A DNA stretch of 64,000 nt from Peronospora farinosa (taxonomy: Eukaryota; Oomycota; Peronosporomycetes; Peronosporales; Peronosporaceae). Below are positions 54,008 through 64,000 of the stretch, in pieces. The translations under genes and the position numbers were made by a program. Under the pieces are notes generated by a model. That model saw only the letters and a program-made list of their open reading frames with translations. It was not told the DNA's origin and searched no databases. The DNA lies in assembly GCA_947646735.1 (NCBI GenBank), contig CANTFK010000991.1:62001-126000 (forward strand), read 5' to 3'. The stretch's first letter is position 1, and each line of letters begins with the position of its first letter.

Positions 54008-54899
54008 AATGGTGTCTTGCTGACTGGTGACCCGCTCTTGGATTGCAAAGGGCAACCGGCTCAGACTTGCGGAGTGTTAATAGAAATGAGGAACCTTGGT
54101 ACAAGCCTTATTGTTGCTTTATGTCCTAGCTTCATCATTATCTATCAACATTTATCTTGTAGTCAGTTCAGTCACATCAGTCAATTCCATCAGTCAAGTC
54201 ACATGAGTCATACCTCTACCTTATTGAAGGGGCTTATCATTTCGCTTAGAAAAAATGGTGATTCAGTGGACGCAATGAATTGTCGGCCGATCAATTTCGG
54301 ATACCACCTTCTTTTACAAAACCAACCCGTCCATCACATAGTTGACAGTTTGTCTATAGTTGAGAAAAGACGGTTTGACTACTCAATCAACTAAGTCAAT
54401 AAATCACTCCATAGACGAAGATAGTCTTGGTTGTGTGGAAATGGCTTGATCTGAGGTAAAGATGGCATGGAACTGGGCGTCATGACTGCGGAGTCACCAA
54501 TGTCATAACCAGAAGTTAAAGACGTGGCCTTGAGTCCAAGCTTGAAATTGATTAGAGTCGTGGAGGGTGCACCTTGCTAGACGGTACATGTGCTGGCAAC
54601 CTTGACGGAAGTGGAGAGCGACCTGATGCGCTACAGCACCAGTGCAGAATCAATCACGCCGTGCCGAGCTTACTAGTAGTGGCCAAAAAGCTGGGGGGCG
54701 GCAGGTGCATCATGGGAAGGGGGGCAATATAATCGTCCCATCAGACAATAGCAAAAGTGTAAACAGCACCGACGTGGGAGACGAGCGTTCATGTGGTGGA
54801 GTCCACTCGGATACGCTAGCACCAAGGATGTCCATAACAGCCCCGAATAGGGCAGAGTCGGTGGTAACAGGGGTCGACGGTTTGGTTACGCAGGTGTGC
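54008..54899. other. Region upstream of the dynamin gene
   Basis: No gene supported. TCA/GTCA-rich short repeats occur at about 54155-54200 (TCAGTCACATCAGTC-like). Confidence 0.4.
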
Positions 54900-55720
54900 A
54901 AACGCTGAATATTTCAGCGTGGCAATTGACGAAGCCATGGAAAGTTGAGTGCGAGCGTAGCCGATGAAGTGCTGAGCAAAGCAAAATTTGTTGACCAGCC
55001 GAGTATAGCCGGCGCTGGAAGTAGCGAAAGTGCGCCAAAAGTTGTGAGCACCCCCTGCAACGCCGCAAGCGTCGAAGTTGGCTAGCGTTCGTCAAGCAAG
55101 CATCGATTACGGTCGGACCAGATGAAGTCAAGGTGTCACGGTGCGTAGAACATGCCCCACGTCAGAAACGACGTCATCGCCGTCGTTCAACTTTACGCAA
55201 GCGTGCAACGGCCGTGCGAGAGCGATGTCGAGCCAAACTGGGCGCGGAGGAAAGAATGTCGTTGCCAGACCAAGTACATGGCTCCAGAGCTCAGACGCGA
55301 GTGTGCAGCCGAAAAAAAGGTGCTGCTCGGTCTCGATCGCGCCGCAGCCGTTGCGCACACAGTGACGGATGTTCGGGATCGTTGCTTTCAGAAACCAGAA
55401 TCGCGACCGAACGGGCAGAAGACGGAGCATGAGACGACACTGCAGGTCTTCAAAGATTGGAAGGAGAATCACACGTAGGCGCTTTCCACGGTTCGCGGGG
55501 CTCATGATGTCGTCAGTGCTAACACGACTGCTGTGGATCTGCATAGGGTGCAGCCTCTGCGGCGTCGCAGGCGTCTAGACTACTGCGAGGACAGACGAGC
55601 ATGGGTATTCGGAAACAAGAACGTATCCATGGTGGTGTTAATGCCAAGGTGTGGGATCAGCGCGCGGTTGCCAATCCATCCGTCCATCACACAGTCGTCC
55701 CGCCACTGCATTAAAACGTT
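54900..55720 (-). pseudogene. LINE 3' fragment with RT zinc-binding region
   Basis: The clearest block, 55544-55128, includes FWFLKATIPNIRHCVRNGCG, then ETEQHLFFGCTLASELWSHV. The layout C-x4-C...ET-x2-HLF-x2-C-x6-LW is that of the zinc-binding region (zf-RVT) found after the RT of LINEs. Downstream, in another frame, lies the usual S-G-P-T-V-I-D-A-C-L-like tail (55131-54886). The upstream part is degraded. Probably a truncated L1-like insertion. Confidence 0.6.
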
Positions 55721-56240
55721 TAGGCCATGAGTCATGGCTTAAAAGTTAAGTACAGTCATGGCCCATGACTTTACTTATATAAATCCACCGCCGTCAAAAC
55801 GGACTGCATACCACGCATAAAAGATGATTAAATAGAGCACAAAGTCTAATTCTTCCATTGCTGGAATAATGACATGTTTAATTGCATATTCAATCGCTCC
55901 TGCCCCAGATCGTTTATACTGTACCCTTCTATAATTTTTTTGTCCTCTTTTTGAAGTTTGCACTAGTAGCTGGAGGGTCATTGTTACTCGTATAAGGTGA
56001 AATAATGAAAACAAATATCTATCATTCTCATACAAAGCTTTGCGTAACATTTTCGACGAATATAAAGTCCATAACTACAATTTTATAGACCATGCAAATG
56101 TTTATCTCGCTTTCACTAATCACATGGTGAATAGAGAACGTATGATGGCGTTAGTAGTAGTCAATCGACTCCTTCTCAGCGGAAAACCTTCCAGCCCTTT
56201 GTCTTCTTGTGTGAAAGGTTACTCTACTTCATCCAGATAC
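55721..56240. other. Unassigned DNA before el3
   Basis: An imperfect inverted repeat of CCATGAGTCATGG/CATGGCCCATGACT type at about 55725-55770 may be the end of a small mobile element. 55775-56050 (-) and 56040-56240 (+) have short open frames, none recognised. Confidence 0.35.
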
Positions 56241-56857
56241 TGTAACGGGGTGAGCCCGTTTATAACAATTTTCTATTGTATTGGCATGCCAATAAGAATA
56301 GGAATTTGCTACATGTATATTCACACCTTTTATTATATACATTCTTTACATTTTGTAAAATTATATATTAATAATAAAAGGAAGTGTTACAAACACACAC
56401 CTTTATCTCACGGGTGAGTTCATTACATAATACTGTATTGACACTTGTGTGTAGAGTCAATAAAAAATATTTCAAACTAATAATATTTTGACAATATTAC
56501 CTTTTCCTTTAATATTGTCCCTGCTCCTTGAAGTTAAGATGTCCTCTAACTGGTTGATATAGGCCAATATATCAACCAACGTGCTGACCAATTACCCGAT
56601 GGGCGCGCGCAATGAGTGGAGGGCATAAAGCTAACATACATATTTGCACTATAATATAGGTAAGACAAGGTTAAAAAGATTCACATTTATAAAATAGCTT
56701 AACGATATTGAATACAATTCTTTTCATCTTCTTAACCCCTTTGTTGATAAGACTTCTTCTGTCACGTGTACGTGAATTTTTGAGGAACCTGTATACACTG
56801 TCATCAGTGAAGGTAGACAATACTGTTATCAGTATAGTCGGAGGGTGCCCCGTCACA
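56241..56857 (+). repeat. 5' LTR of el3 (617 bp)
   Basis: Begins TGTAACGGGGTGAGCC and ends CCCCGTCACA, then CC and the primer site. The start matches the TGTAACNGGG of el1 and el2. It is more AT-rich than the others. The right end is firm, because the primer site follows. Confidence 0.75.
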
Positions 56858-56859
56858 CC

Positions 56860-56875
56860 TGGTAGCACTTAGTGG
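56860..56875 (+). other. Primer-binding site of el3
   Basis: TGGTAGCACTTAGTGG, two bases after the LTR. Same core as el1R and el2. Confidence 0.65.
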
Positions 56876-57100
56876 TCCGTTTAACGACCACCGTACCATC
56901 CGCTATGAAATCAGCAATAAAGAACGTCATCACGCGTTGCGTGATGACTTCCGCCAGAGACGAACAACCTTCAACCATCACCAAGAAGTTCGCCTTGCTA
57001 CAGGAGCAAGGTTCTTAACATGTAGACCTGCTGAGAGAACAAGGCGCTCAACAGTCTAGATTTTGGACAACAGCAGGCTAGTGCTGCTGCTTCCTGGTCA

Positions 57101-57931
57101 GTGCATATAAGTCGACCCGAGTTCTTGGAGCTTGATGTCTCCAAGTACAAGGCAGTCGAAAGCGACTCCTTGTTAAGATGGTTCGTCGAGCTCGACGATG
57201 TCATTGAAGCTCGTCGCATCGATGACGATGCGATGAAGGTCAAGTTCGCCATGTCGAACTTGGCAGGACGTGCCAAAGCTTGGGCCTTAGGGCTCAAACT
57301 GCACGACCCATACGTTTTCCCAACGTATGAAGTCTTCAAGGCGCGGCTCAAACACACGTTTGAACCGCCTTGCGCCGAATTCGGGGCTCGGGCTGAGCTC
57401 CTGAATTTGAAACAAGGTAAACGTGATATACACGCTTAGGCCCAACACGCACGATACCTCGTTAGCTGTATCGTACTGAACCCAATCGATGAACACACGC
57501 AGGTTACTGTGTTCATTGTGGTTCCGACAGATGGTCCTGTCAAGACCCACCTGTTCCGCTTGGAACTAGAATCACTCGATTAGGCGATCTCTGCAGCGGA
57601 AAAGGAGGACTATAGCATACAACATGCTCATTTTCACTCGGAATTTTATCGTCCACCGAGACGACAGGAAGGCGGAGGTCCAGAACCAATGGACCTCTCC
57701 TATGTAGAGAGAGAGCGACCTCGCCTTCCAGGGTACAAGCGATTGCAAAAGTGCAATCGCTGTCAGAAGTTGGGCCACTATGCTTATGAGTGTAGTGCCC
57801 CACGCCCAGTGTCTCGTAACACTGGGAGTGACGATCGACCGTCTGCCAAGAAGGGCCAGACACGTGGGCCCCACGTTGCTGCGAAATCGCAACAACGTGG
57901 TGGACCATCAAAAAACGGTCGGGGTCAGTAG
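57101..57931 (+). pseudogene. el3 gag
   Basis: 57101-57439 is the gag core (MSNLAGRAKAWALGLKLHDP, FKARLKHTFEPP, LLNLKQGKRDIHA). It is stopped by TAG at 57437 and again near 57582. The block 57689-57931 has the nucleocapsid knuckle CNRCQKLGHYAYEC (C-x2-C-x4-H-x4-C) and a basic tail, and ends with CAG TAG inside the junction hairpin. Confidence 0.8.
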
Positions 57932-57949
57932 GGGCGGAGCGCCCTACTG
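57926..57949 (+). promoter_or_regulatory. Gag-pol junction hairpin of el3
   Basis: TCAGTAGGG pairs with CCCTACTGA (9 bp, counting the flanking T-A pair) around a GC-rich loop. The gag stop TAG is inside the stem. The protease frame reads through the same bases as VGAERPTD, comparable to VGAGCPTV in el2. Confidence 0.5.
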
Positions 57950-58053
57950 ATCCAGCAACGTCAAGAGAGCTCGCAGGACTCCTGACGAAGGTTGCTCCCA
58001 ACACACAGTCACTGTGTGTTGCCGCTCCCAGTGATGAGGTATCCCTCATCACC

Positions 58054-59181
58054 TTGAAGATCGAAGTGACAAAGAACATGTCACTTCGTGCCCTAGTTGA
58101 TTGTGAGGCTTCGAACAACTTTGTTCGACGCCAATCGCTAGATGATCGTAGGCTCAAATATGTTAAGCGCGAGACCCCTCCAACGAGGATGACGGTGCGC
58201 CTTGCAGCTGGCGCATCCGTAACAGTAAAGAAACGTGTACTTGGAATTCACTACACGCTTGAAGGCAAAAAGTACGATGATGATTTCATCGTAATCGACC
58301 TAAATGACAAATTTGATGTCATCCTAGAATTATTATGGCTCAGAAGGTACGAGCCATGGGTCAGCTGGCAGCATCGAACCGTGAAGATGCCTGCCCCTTG
58401 TTCATCAGATGGCCATCTGATGAACGTCTTGGAGCGTTCACAAGCGTGTATATGTACTACGAGTAAGTGCGATGGCCTCACTTGTGGTTCGGTCGTTAGT
58501 ACGACTGCACAAGAACTCAGCGTGACAGACAGTCACGCTGTGGAGCAAGCTGCCGGCGGCTGTGCACAAGCACAGGCAGCGCCGAAGGTCCACCACTTGA
58601 ATAAGTCGAGTGGGCCGGGACATGAATGCTCGCCTAGAGGGCAGCATTCACCGAAGAGTAAACCGGTTGCCCAGAAGCGGCAACACTGTAATCCTAGATC
58701 AACTGGAGAGTTGATCGTAGAGGATATCGCTGTGGTTGCGCCACCACAGCTAGAGGAAGTCGATGGAACAAGTTCCATCGAGCCTGCGGGAATAAGTCCC
58801 CAAGAAATAATCACTGAGGGAATAAGTCCCCAGGAAGTAACCGAGACGTTGAACGTCTTGGTTAGTGATGGATCAAACGTAGACGCTTGTACGCTTGATC
58901 TGATCGCGCCTCCGAAGTTATCTTCGGAGATAACTCAGTTGCCTACGCTAAAACCTAAAAGGTTCTTGCGTGATCTGCGTAGTGGCAAAGTCAAGCAGAT
59001 CTGTGTGCTCGTCGCAGAGGACGAGTACATGACTGACATTCGGTCAGCAACAGTTTTTGCCGAGAACGAACGGGTTCTCAGCAGCTCATCAATGGACGAA
59101 AGTGTCCTTGATGAGAAGACTCGGATTGAGCGATATACATCGCAATCTTGGGAGTCGCTGAAGTCAAATCCTTTTGTATAA
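58054..59181 (+). pseudogene. el3 protease and linker
   Basis: 375 codons, open. The active-site region reads ALVDCEASNNFVRRQS, where el1 has DSGAS: the catalytic Asp is kept but Ser-Gly is changed to Cys-Glu, so activity is doubtful. KFDVILELLWLRRYEPWVSW is the second protease block. The linker has GISPQEIITEGISPQEV repeats and ends SSSSMDESVLDEKTRIERYT, as in el2. The frame is open back to the junction hairpin. Confidence 0.78.
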
Positions 59182-60640
59182 GGATTTGGTCGAATTCAAG
59201 GATGTATTCCCTGAATCCGTTACGTGCGAGTTGACTAAGGATAAAGGTACTCGACACGAGATCGACCTAGTTCCTGGCACAAAATATTGTGTCATGAAGC
59301 AGTGGCCACTGCCTCGGGAACAGGTCGATGCGATCGACAAATTCTTTGCCGATCGCCTAGCAGCGAGCCATGTGATAGAGTCAACTTCACCTCACAGCTA
59401 TCCGACCTTCTATGTGTGCAAGGTCACAGGAGGGTGGCGGATAGTACACGTATTCAACAAGTTGAACGCTGCAACGATACCGGCGCAAACACCGATACCG
59501 AGAAAAAACGTAAGCATAGATGGTATGTCTAAGAGTACTATCTTTTCGTTCATGGATCTGATGGATGGTTTCTATCAGATCTTAATGCGTGAACGGGACA
59601 TCCCGTACACAGCAGTGAACACTCCCAGTGGTATGCTCTGGGAATGATTGGTGATGCCACAAGGGCTTAGTAATGCACCAGCCACATTCAATAGATGTGT
59701 TTCATATCTATTGAGACCGGTGCGCGATTTCGCATCGAGTTACATCGATGATGTGTTCGTCCATAGTCGAGCTATGGACGGGAAAAAAGACGTGGAAGTC
59801 CATAGACTCCACGTCCGTAAGGTTCTTACACTTATGCGCGAGCATAAGTTGTACGCCAGCCTCAAGAAGTGTATATTCGTACCTGCCAGATACTTCATCG
59901 TCGGAAAGAACGGCGTACGCCCTGATGTAGAAAAGATCAAGGAGATCACCGACTGTGCCAGTGCCAGTCGGTGTCAAGGGACTAAGAAGGTTCCTTATGC
60001 TAGCGGCGTACTTGCACAAGTACTCGCGCAATTACGCCGAAATGACAGTACATCTTTCTTGTTTACTCAAGAAAAATATAAAGTGGAACTGGAACGCTGA
60101 TTGTCAGCGCTTATTTAAATGTATCAAGCAAAGCTTGATGCAATCGCCAGTATTGGCGATTGCCGATCAGGACAGACCATTTCATGTGGTCTGTGACGTC
60201 AGTGATTTTGCAATCGGCTGTGCACTGATGCAATATGATACCGACGGTGCAGGCGTGTTGTCTGTTATCAATCGCGTCAGCTGCAACTGGCCGAGCACAA
60301 TTACCCGGTGCATGACAAGGAACTCCTTGCCATGAAGTATGCACTGGCTAAGTTTCACTTCTATCTCTTAGGAGATAGACCGTTCACTGTGTAACAGACC
60401 ATGCGTCATTTCGCACGGCTGAATACAGTTCATATTTCTCGCAACGAATGGCGAGATGATTGCCGTTCTTCGCGAAGCACATCTTCTCCGTGGAGTATAA
60501 ACTGGGGCGACTTAACATCGCCGCCGATGCTCTTTCACGTCGGCCTGACCTAGACCCGACTGTGCAATTCGACAGTGATGTAAACACCACTGTCGCCACG
60601 CTGAGTACCAGCGTCTTGTCGTAGAGCTTACTCGACGACA
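59174..60640 (+). pseudogene. el3 reverse transcriptase and RNase H
   Basis: 59174-59647 is the RT fingers (TRHEIDLVPGTKYCVMKQWP). An in-frame TGA at 59645 lies between LWE and LVMPQGLSNAPATFN. The catalytic box SYIDDVFVHSRAMD at about 59739 is intact. 59955-60335 is the connection and RNase H start (FHVVCDVSDFAIGCALMQYD). Several frame changes follow, with DKELLAMKYALAKFHFYLLG and the terminal Asp region eroded (about 60310-60560). Confidence 0.8.
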
Positions 60641-60681
60641 TTAAAAGGGCATGCGCACAAGATAATAATCTTGTACGCCTG

Positions 60682-62204
60682 ATGTATTACCTCATGGACC
60701 CATCCAAGCAAGCTAAGAAGCGCTTGCCAGCCATGTATCGATCTTCTCTCGATCGATACACCCAGCGGAACGGCTTACTGTACTACACAGCCGTCAACAA
60801 CGACACGCCTCGTGTCGTTATACCGCCACAACATGACCTAAGGTTACGGATCATGTTTGAATGTCACGATGCACCAATAAGTGGGCATCGCGGCCGTGAG
60901 AAGACTTACCTCACGGTCAGTCGCGACTTTTACTGGCCACGCCAGTATAAGTTTGTGCGCCAGTACGTGCGTGCTTGCGAGGTGTGTCAACGAGTGAAGC
61001 CTAGTCCCTCACTCCGTGCACCATTGCAGCCTCAACCTGTTCTGGTAGAGTGCTGGGAGTCCGTATCAATGGACTTCGTCTTTGGGTTTCCCAAAGATGC
61101 TCACGGGAATAATGGTATTCTCGTGTTTGTAGACAGGTTCAGCAAGATGGTACATCTTGTTGCTGTACCTGATTCGATCACAGCAGAGGGCTGTGCTCGA
61201 GTGTTTATCGATACAATCTGTAGATTGCACGGTTTACCCCGTGAACTTGTGTCCGATAGGAAACCCCGGTTCACGGCTGAGTTTTGGCGTTCCGTGCTCC
61301 AAACACTTGGAACACGGCCCACTATGTCTACTTCTGACCATCCAGTAACCGATGGTCAGACTGAACGCGCCAATCGTGTCCTCGAAGAGATACTTCGAGG
61401 GTACGTCCACTCGTTTACGAGTTGGAGTGAGCTCTTGTCGATGGTCGAATTCGCCATCAACAACTCAGTGCATGCTTCCACGACGCATACACCGTTCTAC
61501 GTGAATGGCCTTCGCTATCCACGTGTCCCCACCTTAGTAGAGGCTGACTCTAATTTAAGGGGAGAGAGACTCGCTCGAGCGAGAACCAATCTGGCTCTTG
61601 CTCATCACGCTACGACGTTATAGTCGACGCGAAAGCAACCGAAGTCGTGCCATTCGACTTCGGTGAAGAGGAAGAAAGTAAGAGCGATGGCGCTCTTACT
61701 GATAACGATGCTGAAGATATCAGCATCGCTCGAGGTATCACAAGTGAGAACAGTAATGTTCTCGCTGAATTAGTAACCGATATCTCTGCAGTGCATTCAC
61801 AATGCACTGCAGCCAAAAGCAACGAGTCAGTTGAGGATTTCCTGCTGACTCGTGAAGCGGTAGTCCGTTTCGTGCTAGACTCCATCGCATAATCGGTGGA
61901 TAAGCAAAAGCGAAACGCAGACAATAATGGAAGGGCAAATGCTCAGACATTTATTAAAGTTGATTTAGTTTTACTGTCAAAAGCAAACCTACCTAAACAT
62001 GTAGTGACTAACGTGGGCAGCAATAAATTGTTGCCCAAGTTCATCGGCCCGTTTCGTGTAGTTCGCCGCCTAGGCAACGCGTACACGTTCGAGTTGCCAC
62101 GCAAGATGCGTACGCATCCTAAATTTTACGTGGGACGTCTTCGTCCGTACGTTCAGTACGCGGCTTCTTCGAGCGATGAAGATATTTATCATACCCTTAG
62201 ATAA
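60682..62204 (+). pseudogene. el3 integrase
   Basis: 60682-61623 (313 codons) has the H2C2 zinc finger (ECHDAPISGHRGREK, CEVCQRVKPSPS) and the full catalytic triad (SMDFVFGFPKDAHG, VSDRKPRFTAEFW, TDGQTERANRVLEE). A stop at 61621 is followed by an acidic linker (61622-61892) that is open in another frame and packed with hairpins. 61896-62204 is the C-terminal domain (LLPKFIGPFRVVRRLGNAYT, THPKFYVGRLRPY). No chromodomain seen. Confidence 0.83.
61638..61853. repeat. Ladder of six perfect hairpins
   Basis: Arms/loops: 61638-61647 with 61655-61664 (10 bp, loop 7); 61678-61686 with 61691-61699 (9, 4); 61706-61714 with 61720-61728 (9, 5); 61746-61752 with 61757-61763 (7, 4); 61786-61797 with 61801-61812 (12, 3); 61822-61830 with 61845-61853 (9, 14). 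All arms are perfect. The ladder lies in the integrase linker, which codes for an acidic peptide. Confidence 0.9.
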
Positions 62205-62229
62205 CAAACTAGGTTCGATGCCTAGTCGT

Positions 62230-62545
62230 TTAAAAGAAGATCGTTCGATGACACTGGGCGATCTCCTGACGAGCTGCCGCCAGCTCGTCACGCAAAGATC
62301 GAAGCATCCTCTCGCTCTCTAACTGTGCAACAGCAGAACTTTATGGGCATTTTCTCGGTAAAACTCAAGCTGCTGAACAGATTTCCGCAATCAGAGACGC
62401 ATGTCCCACTCGTGGTCCACGTCCAGACGTATTCCACGAGTTACGTGATTAAACTGACCTATCTCGACAATCAAGTTCGACGTAACAGTCGAAACACTTA
62501 TTTCCTCCACCACCGCATCCGCTGATAAATTCTCGCGATGGTTTT
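62230..62545 (-). pseudogene. el3 antisense gene (aORF), C-terminal remnant
   Basis: On the strand opposite to pol, right after the integrase, the frame ending at TAA 62230-62232 reads AVAQLESERMLRSLRDELAA then ARQEIAQCHRTIFF, a probable coiled coil. Upstream in the same frame, beyond stops, is GHASLIAEICSA, comparable to YAHLIAAAYPA just before the el2 coiled coil. The rest is lost at the 62545 joint. Confidence 0.5.
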
Positions 62546-63582
62546 TGTGGTGGAGAGGGTTCTTAAAATTTTATGATGAGGCCCCAAACCACTCTCTGTG
62601 CCGGACTGCCGACTGTCGGATGGGGTACCCCGATGCCGCGTATGAACCTTCTCTCACCTTGTGTACCCGTCGGCTGGCGAGTTGCACTCTTCGGAGGACT
62701 TGGTGAAGATGTAGACGTCTGCCTTGAGGGAGGTAGACCTGGGGGGCCTCGAGTGGATATGCTTCACTCGGTGAGCCGGTAGGTGGCCACTCGATCGACC
62801 TTGTCGAGAGTGGACTTAAAGCCAAATTCTTCAGGGAGCTTGTCGTCCCTGGCCTTTTCCTTCTGTTTCAAGAACTTAAACCACCTGACCTTTACTTTGC
62901 TCCCGGACTGTGAGGTGAAGGAGATCGCTTCCGGTAGCGGGTCTTGGGGGGGGGGTACACGAACGAGCTTACAGTATCCTGGATCTCTATTCACACTTGA
63001 ACTTCGCTACACGACTGGAGGCCAAAATATATCCCCACCGGAATAGGTGAATAACTTAGAACAGGTCTTTTAGGAACGGCAAAGTGGTGCCACGTAGATC
63101 TTAAATTGAGTAATATTTAGTATAGTTCTATTCTTTAAGCTCAATTTATTCTATCCTTTCCTGAAGCCCTGATTCTTTGTGTCGACTGGTCTGATCCATG
63201 TGTTGACGGGTCAGGAGTGGCTGGACCTCGAGAGAACGAGGTCTGCCGGCGAGGGACCCATGTCCACCAATGGGGACCCACGTCTACCGATGAGGGACCG
63301 AGGTCGTCCGACGAGAGACCAGGTCTACTCAGGTCTACAATGAGGGGAGCGTTTTCGACTCCTTCGCTACCATTAAACCAGTATTCTATTGAAGATCAAC
63401 CGTTTGTTGTTCCTTTACATTCTTAGCCAGTGGTCGCTTTAATCCGAGGTTTCCTTTCTCTTCGGTCCCTTCTCTCTGGTGCGTGTTCCCTTCTCCCTAG
63501 TGCGCGGTCCTTTGTCCCTAGTGCGCGGTCTTTGGTCCCTTCGATCCAACTGACCCCTCGATTCTACACATTTCGTACCACA
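62546..63582 (-). repeat. Divergent B-type LTR, probably solo
   Basis: The left end TGTGGTGGAG and the first ~430 bases match the reverse complement of the B LTR end (CATCATAAAATTTTAAGAACCC, CTCCGAAGAGTGCAACTCGCC). The middle has the GTCTACC/GTCGTCC minisatellite. The right end is less certain (GATCCAACTGACCCC... CGTACCACA). No primer site or polypurine tract flanks it, and no target duplication is evident. Confidence 0.65.
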
Positions 63583-64000
63583 CTTTACCAAATTCTCGTA
63601 CAACGCTTGTGAACACACCGCTACATAAAAGGACGTCGGAGGAGATGCGGCGTCCGGTGGCGTGGTTGTTCGTCTCCAGCAGATAGCTGAAAACTTCGTG
63701 ATGAGTTAATAGCAGACGTTCGTGGCAGTACGACGAGGTCATTCAATGACGTAAAAAGGGTCATCGAAATTAAGCGCCCAGCGCGCCTGTATAGGGATTG
63801 CAAAGTAGTTTTTACGCATTTTAAAAAAGATGAAACCCTCTAATAAGTCTCAGTAAGGAGGTAAGCCTTCTTTGGCGCCTTAGCCGACTTGCTTCTGCAA
63901 CTCGAAAAAAGGTTGTTCTAAGAGAGGCATGACAACCCAGCCTCCGTTGACGATCACAGCAAACGAAAGCCCGCACCGGTCATGGATACCCTTTAATTTG
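63583..64000. other. Unassigned right end of the window
   Basis: Short open frames on the minus strand (for example 63742-63518, running into the LTR). Nothing recognisable. Confidence 0.4.

Larger units (their letters stand above)
56241..62545 (+). mobile_element. el3: Ty3/gypsy element lacking its 3' end
   Basis: 5' LTR (56241-56857), primer site, gag, protease, RT, RNase H, integrase and the last part of an antisense gene. No polypurine tract or 3' LTR: the sequence passes at 62545/62546 into a B-type LTR. It is of the same broad lineage as el1 and el2. Pol has several stops and frame changes. The coding sequence is exceptionally rich in perfect hairpins. Confidence 0.85.

Overview
The window looks like a transposon-dense stretch of an oomycete (or closely related stramenopile) nuclear genome. 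I infer this from multi-exon genes with short GT-AG introns (64-80 nt), a MAP2K-like kinase carrying a B-box and a SAM-like domain, a membrane-anchored PhoD-like phosphatase, and several Ty3/gypsy families; no database was searched. About three quarters of the window is LTR retrotransposon. Host genes are confined to about 36-54 kb. Layout: 1-4348 is the 3' part of a gypsy element (called el1L, + strand). After a 259-bp spacer, 4608-12401 is a complete but dead copy of the same family on the other strand (el1R), so the two form a 4.35-kb-arm palindrome. A LINE fragment (13020-13342) and the 5' end of a deleted gypsy element (elA, 13343-14792) follow. 14793-26860 is a 12-kb gypsy element with 1.1-kb minisatellite-bearing LTRs and two RNase H domains (B). 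26861-27599 is an el1-related gag/protease scrap. 27680-35800 is el2, a younger gypsy element with a TACTG target-site duplication.

el2 sits inside one arm of a second giant inverted repeat (arms 27600-41180, minus el2, and 42738-48210, around a unique 1.56-kb core). The right arm plus core holds a kinase gene, a coiled-coil gene and a PhoD-like phosphatase gene. The left arm holds mirror copies of the last two and only the 3' half of the kinase. The undisrupted el2 target is visible in the right arm at 48117-48121. Further right are a theta-like glutathione transferase (49022-49690), a dynamin-family GTPase with one frame break (51747-54007), a LINE 3' fragment (54900-55720), a fourth gypsy element with no 3' LTR (el3, 56241-62545) and a divergent solo LTR of the B type (62546-63582).

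Two features of the retroelements stand out. First, every element that keeps its 3' region (el1L, el1R, el2, B, and a remnant in el3) has an extra open reading frame on the strand opposite to pol. It begins about 90-115 nt inside the 3' LTR, spans roughly 380-430 codons and runs back towards or into the end of pol. In el1 and el2 the predicted proteins share motifs and a C-terminal coiled coil, and in el2 this frame is the only long intact one besides PR-RT. Second, el2, el3 and several LTRs are studded with short perfect hairpins (arms 6-12 nt, loops usually 1-7 nt), sometimes six in about 215 nt and inside coding sequence. A conserved hairpin also marks the gag-pol junction in three lineages.

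Most pol genes here carry frameshifts or lost catalytic residues, so the elements are probably not autonomous as they stand. All sequence comparisons were made by eye.
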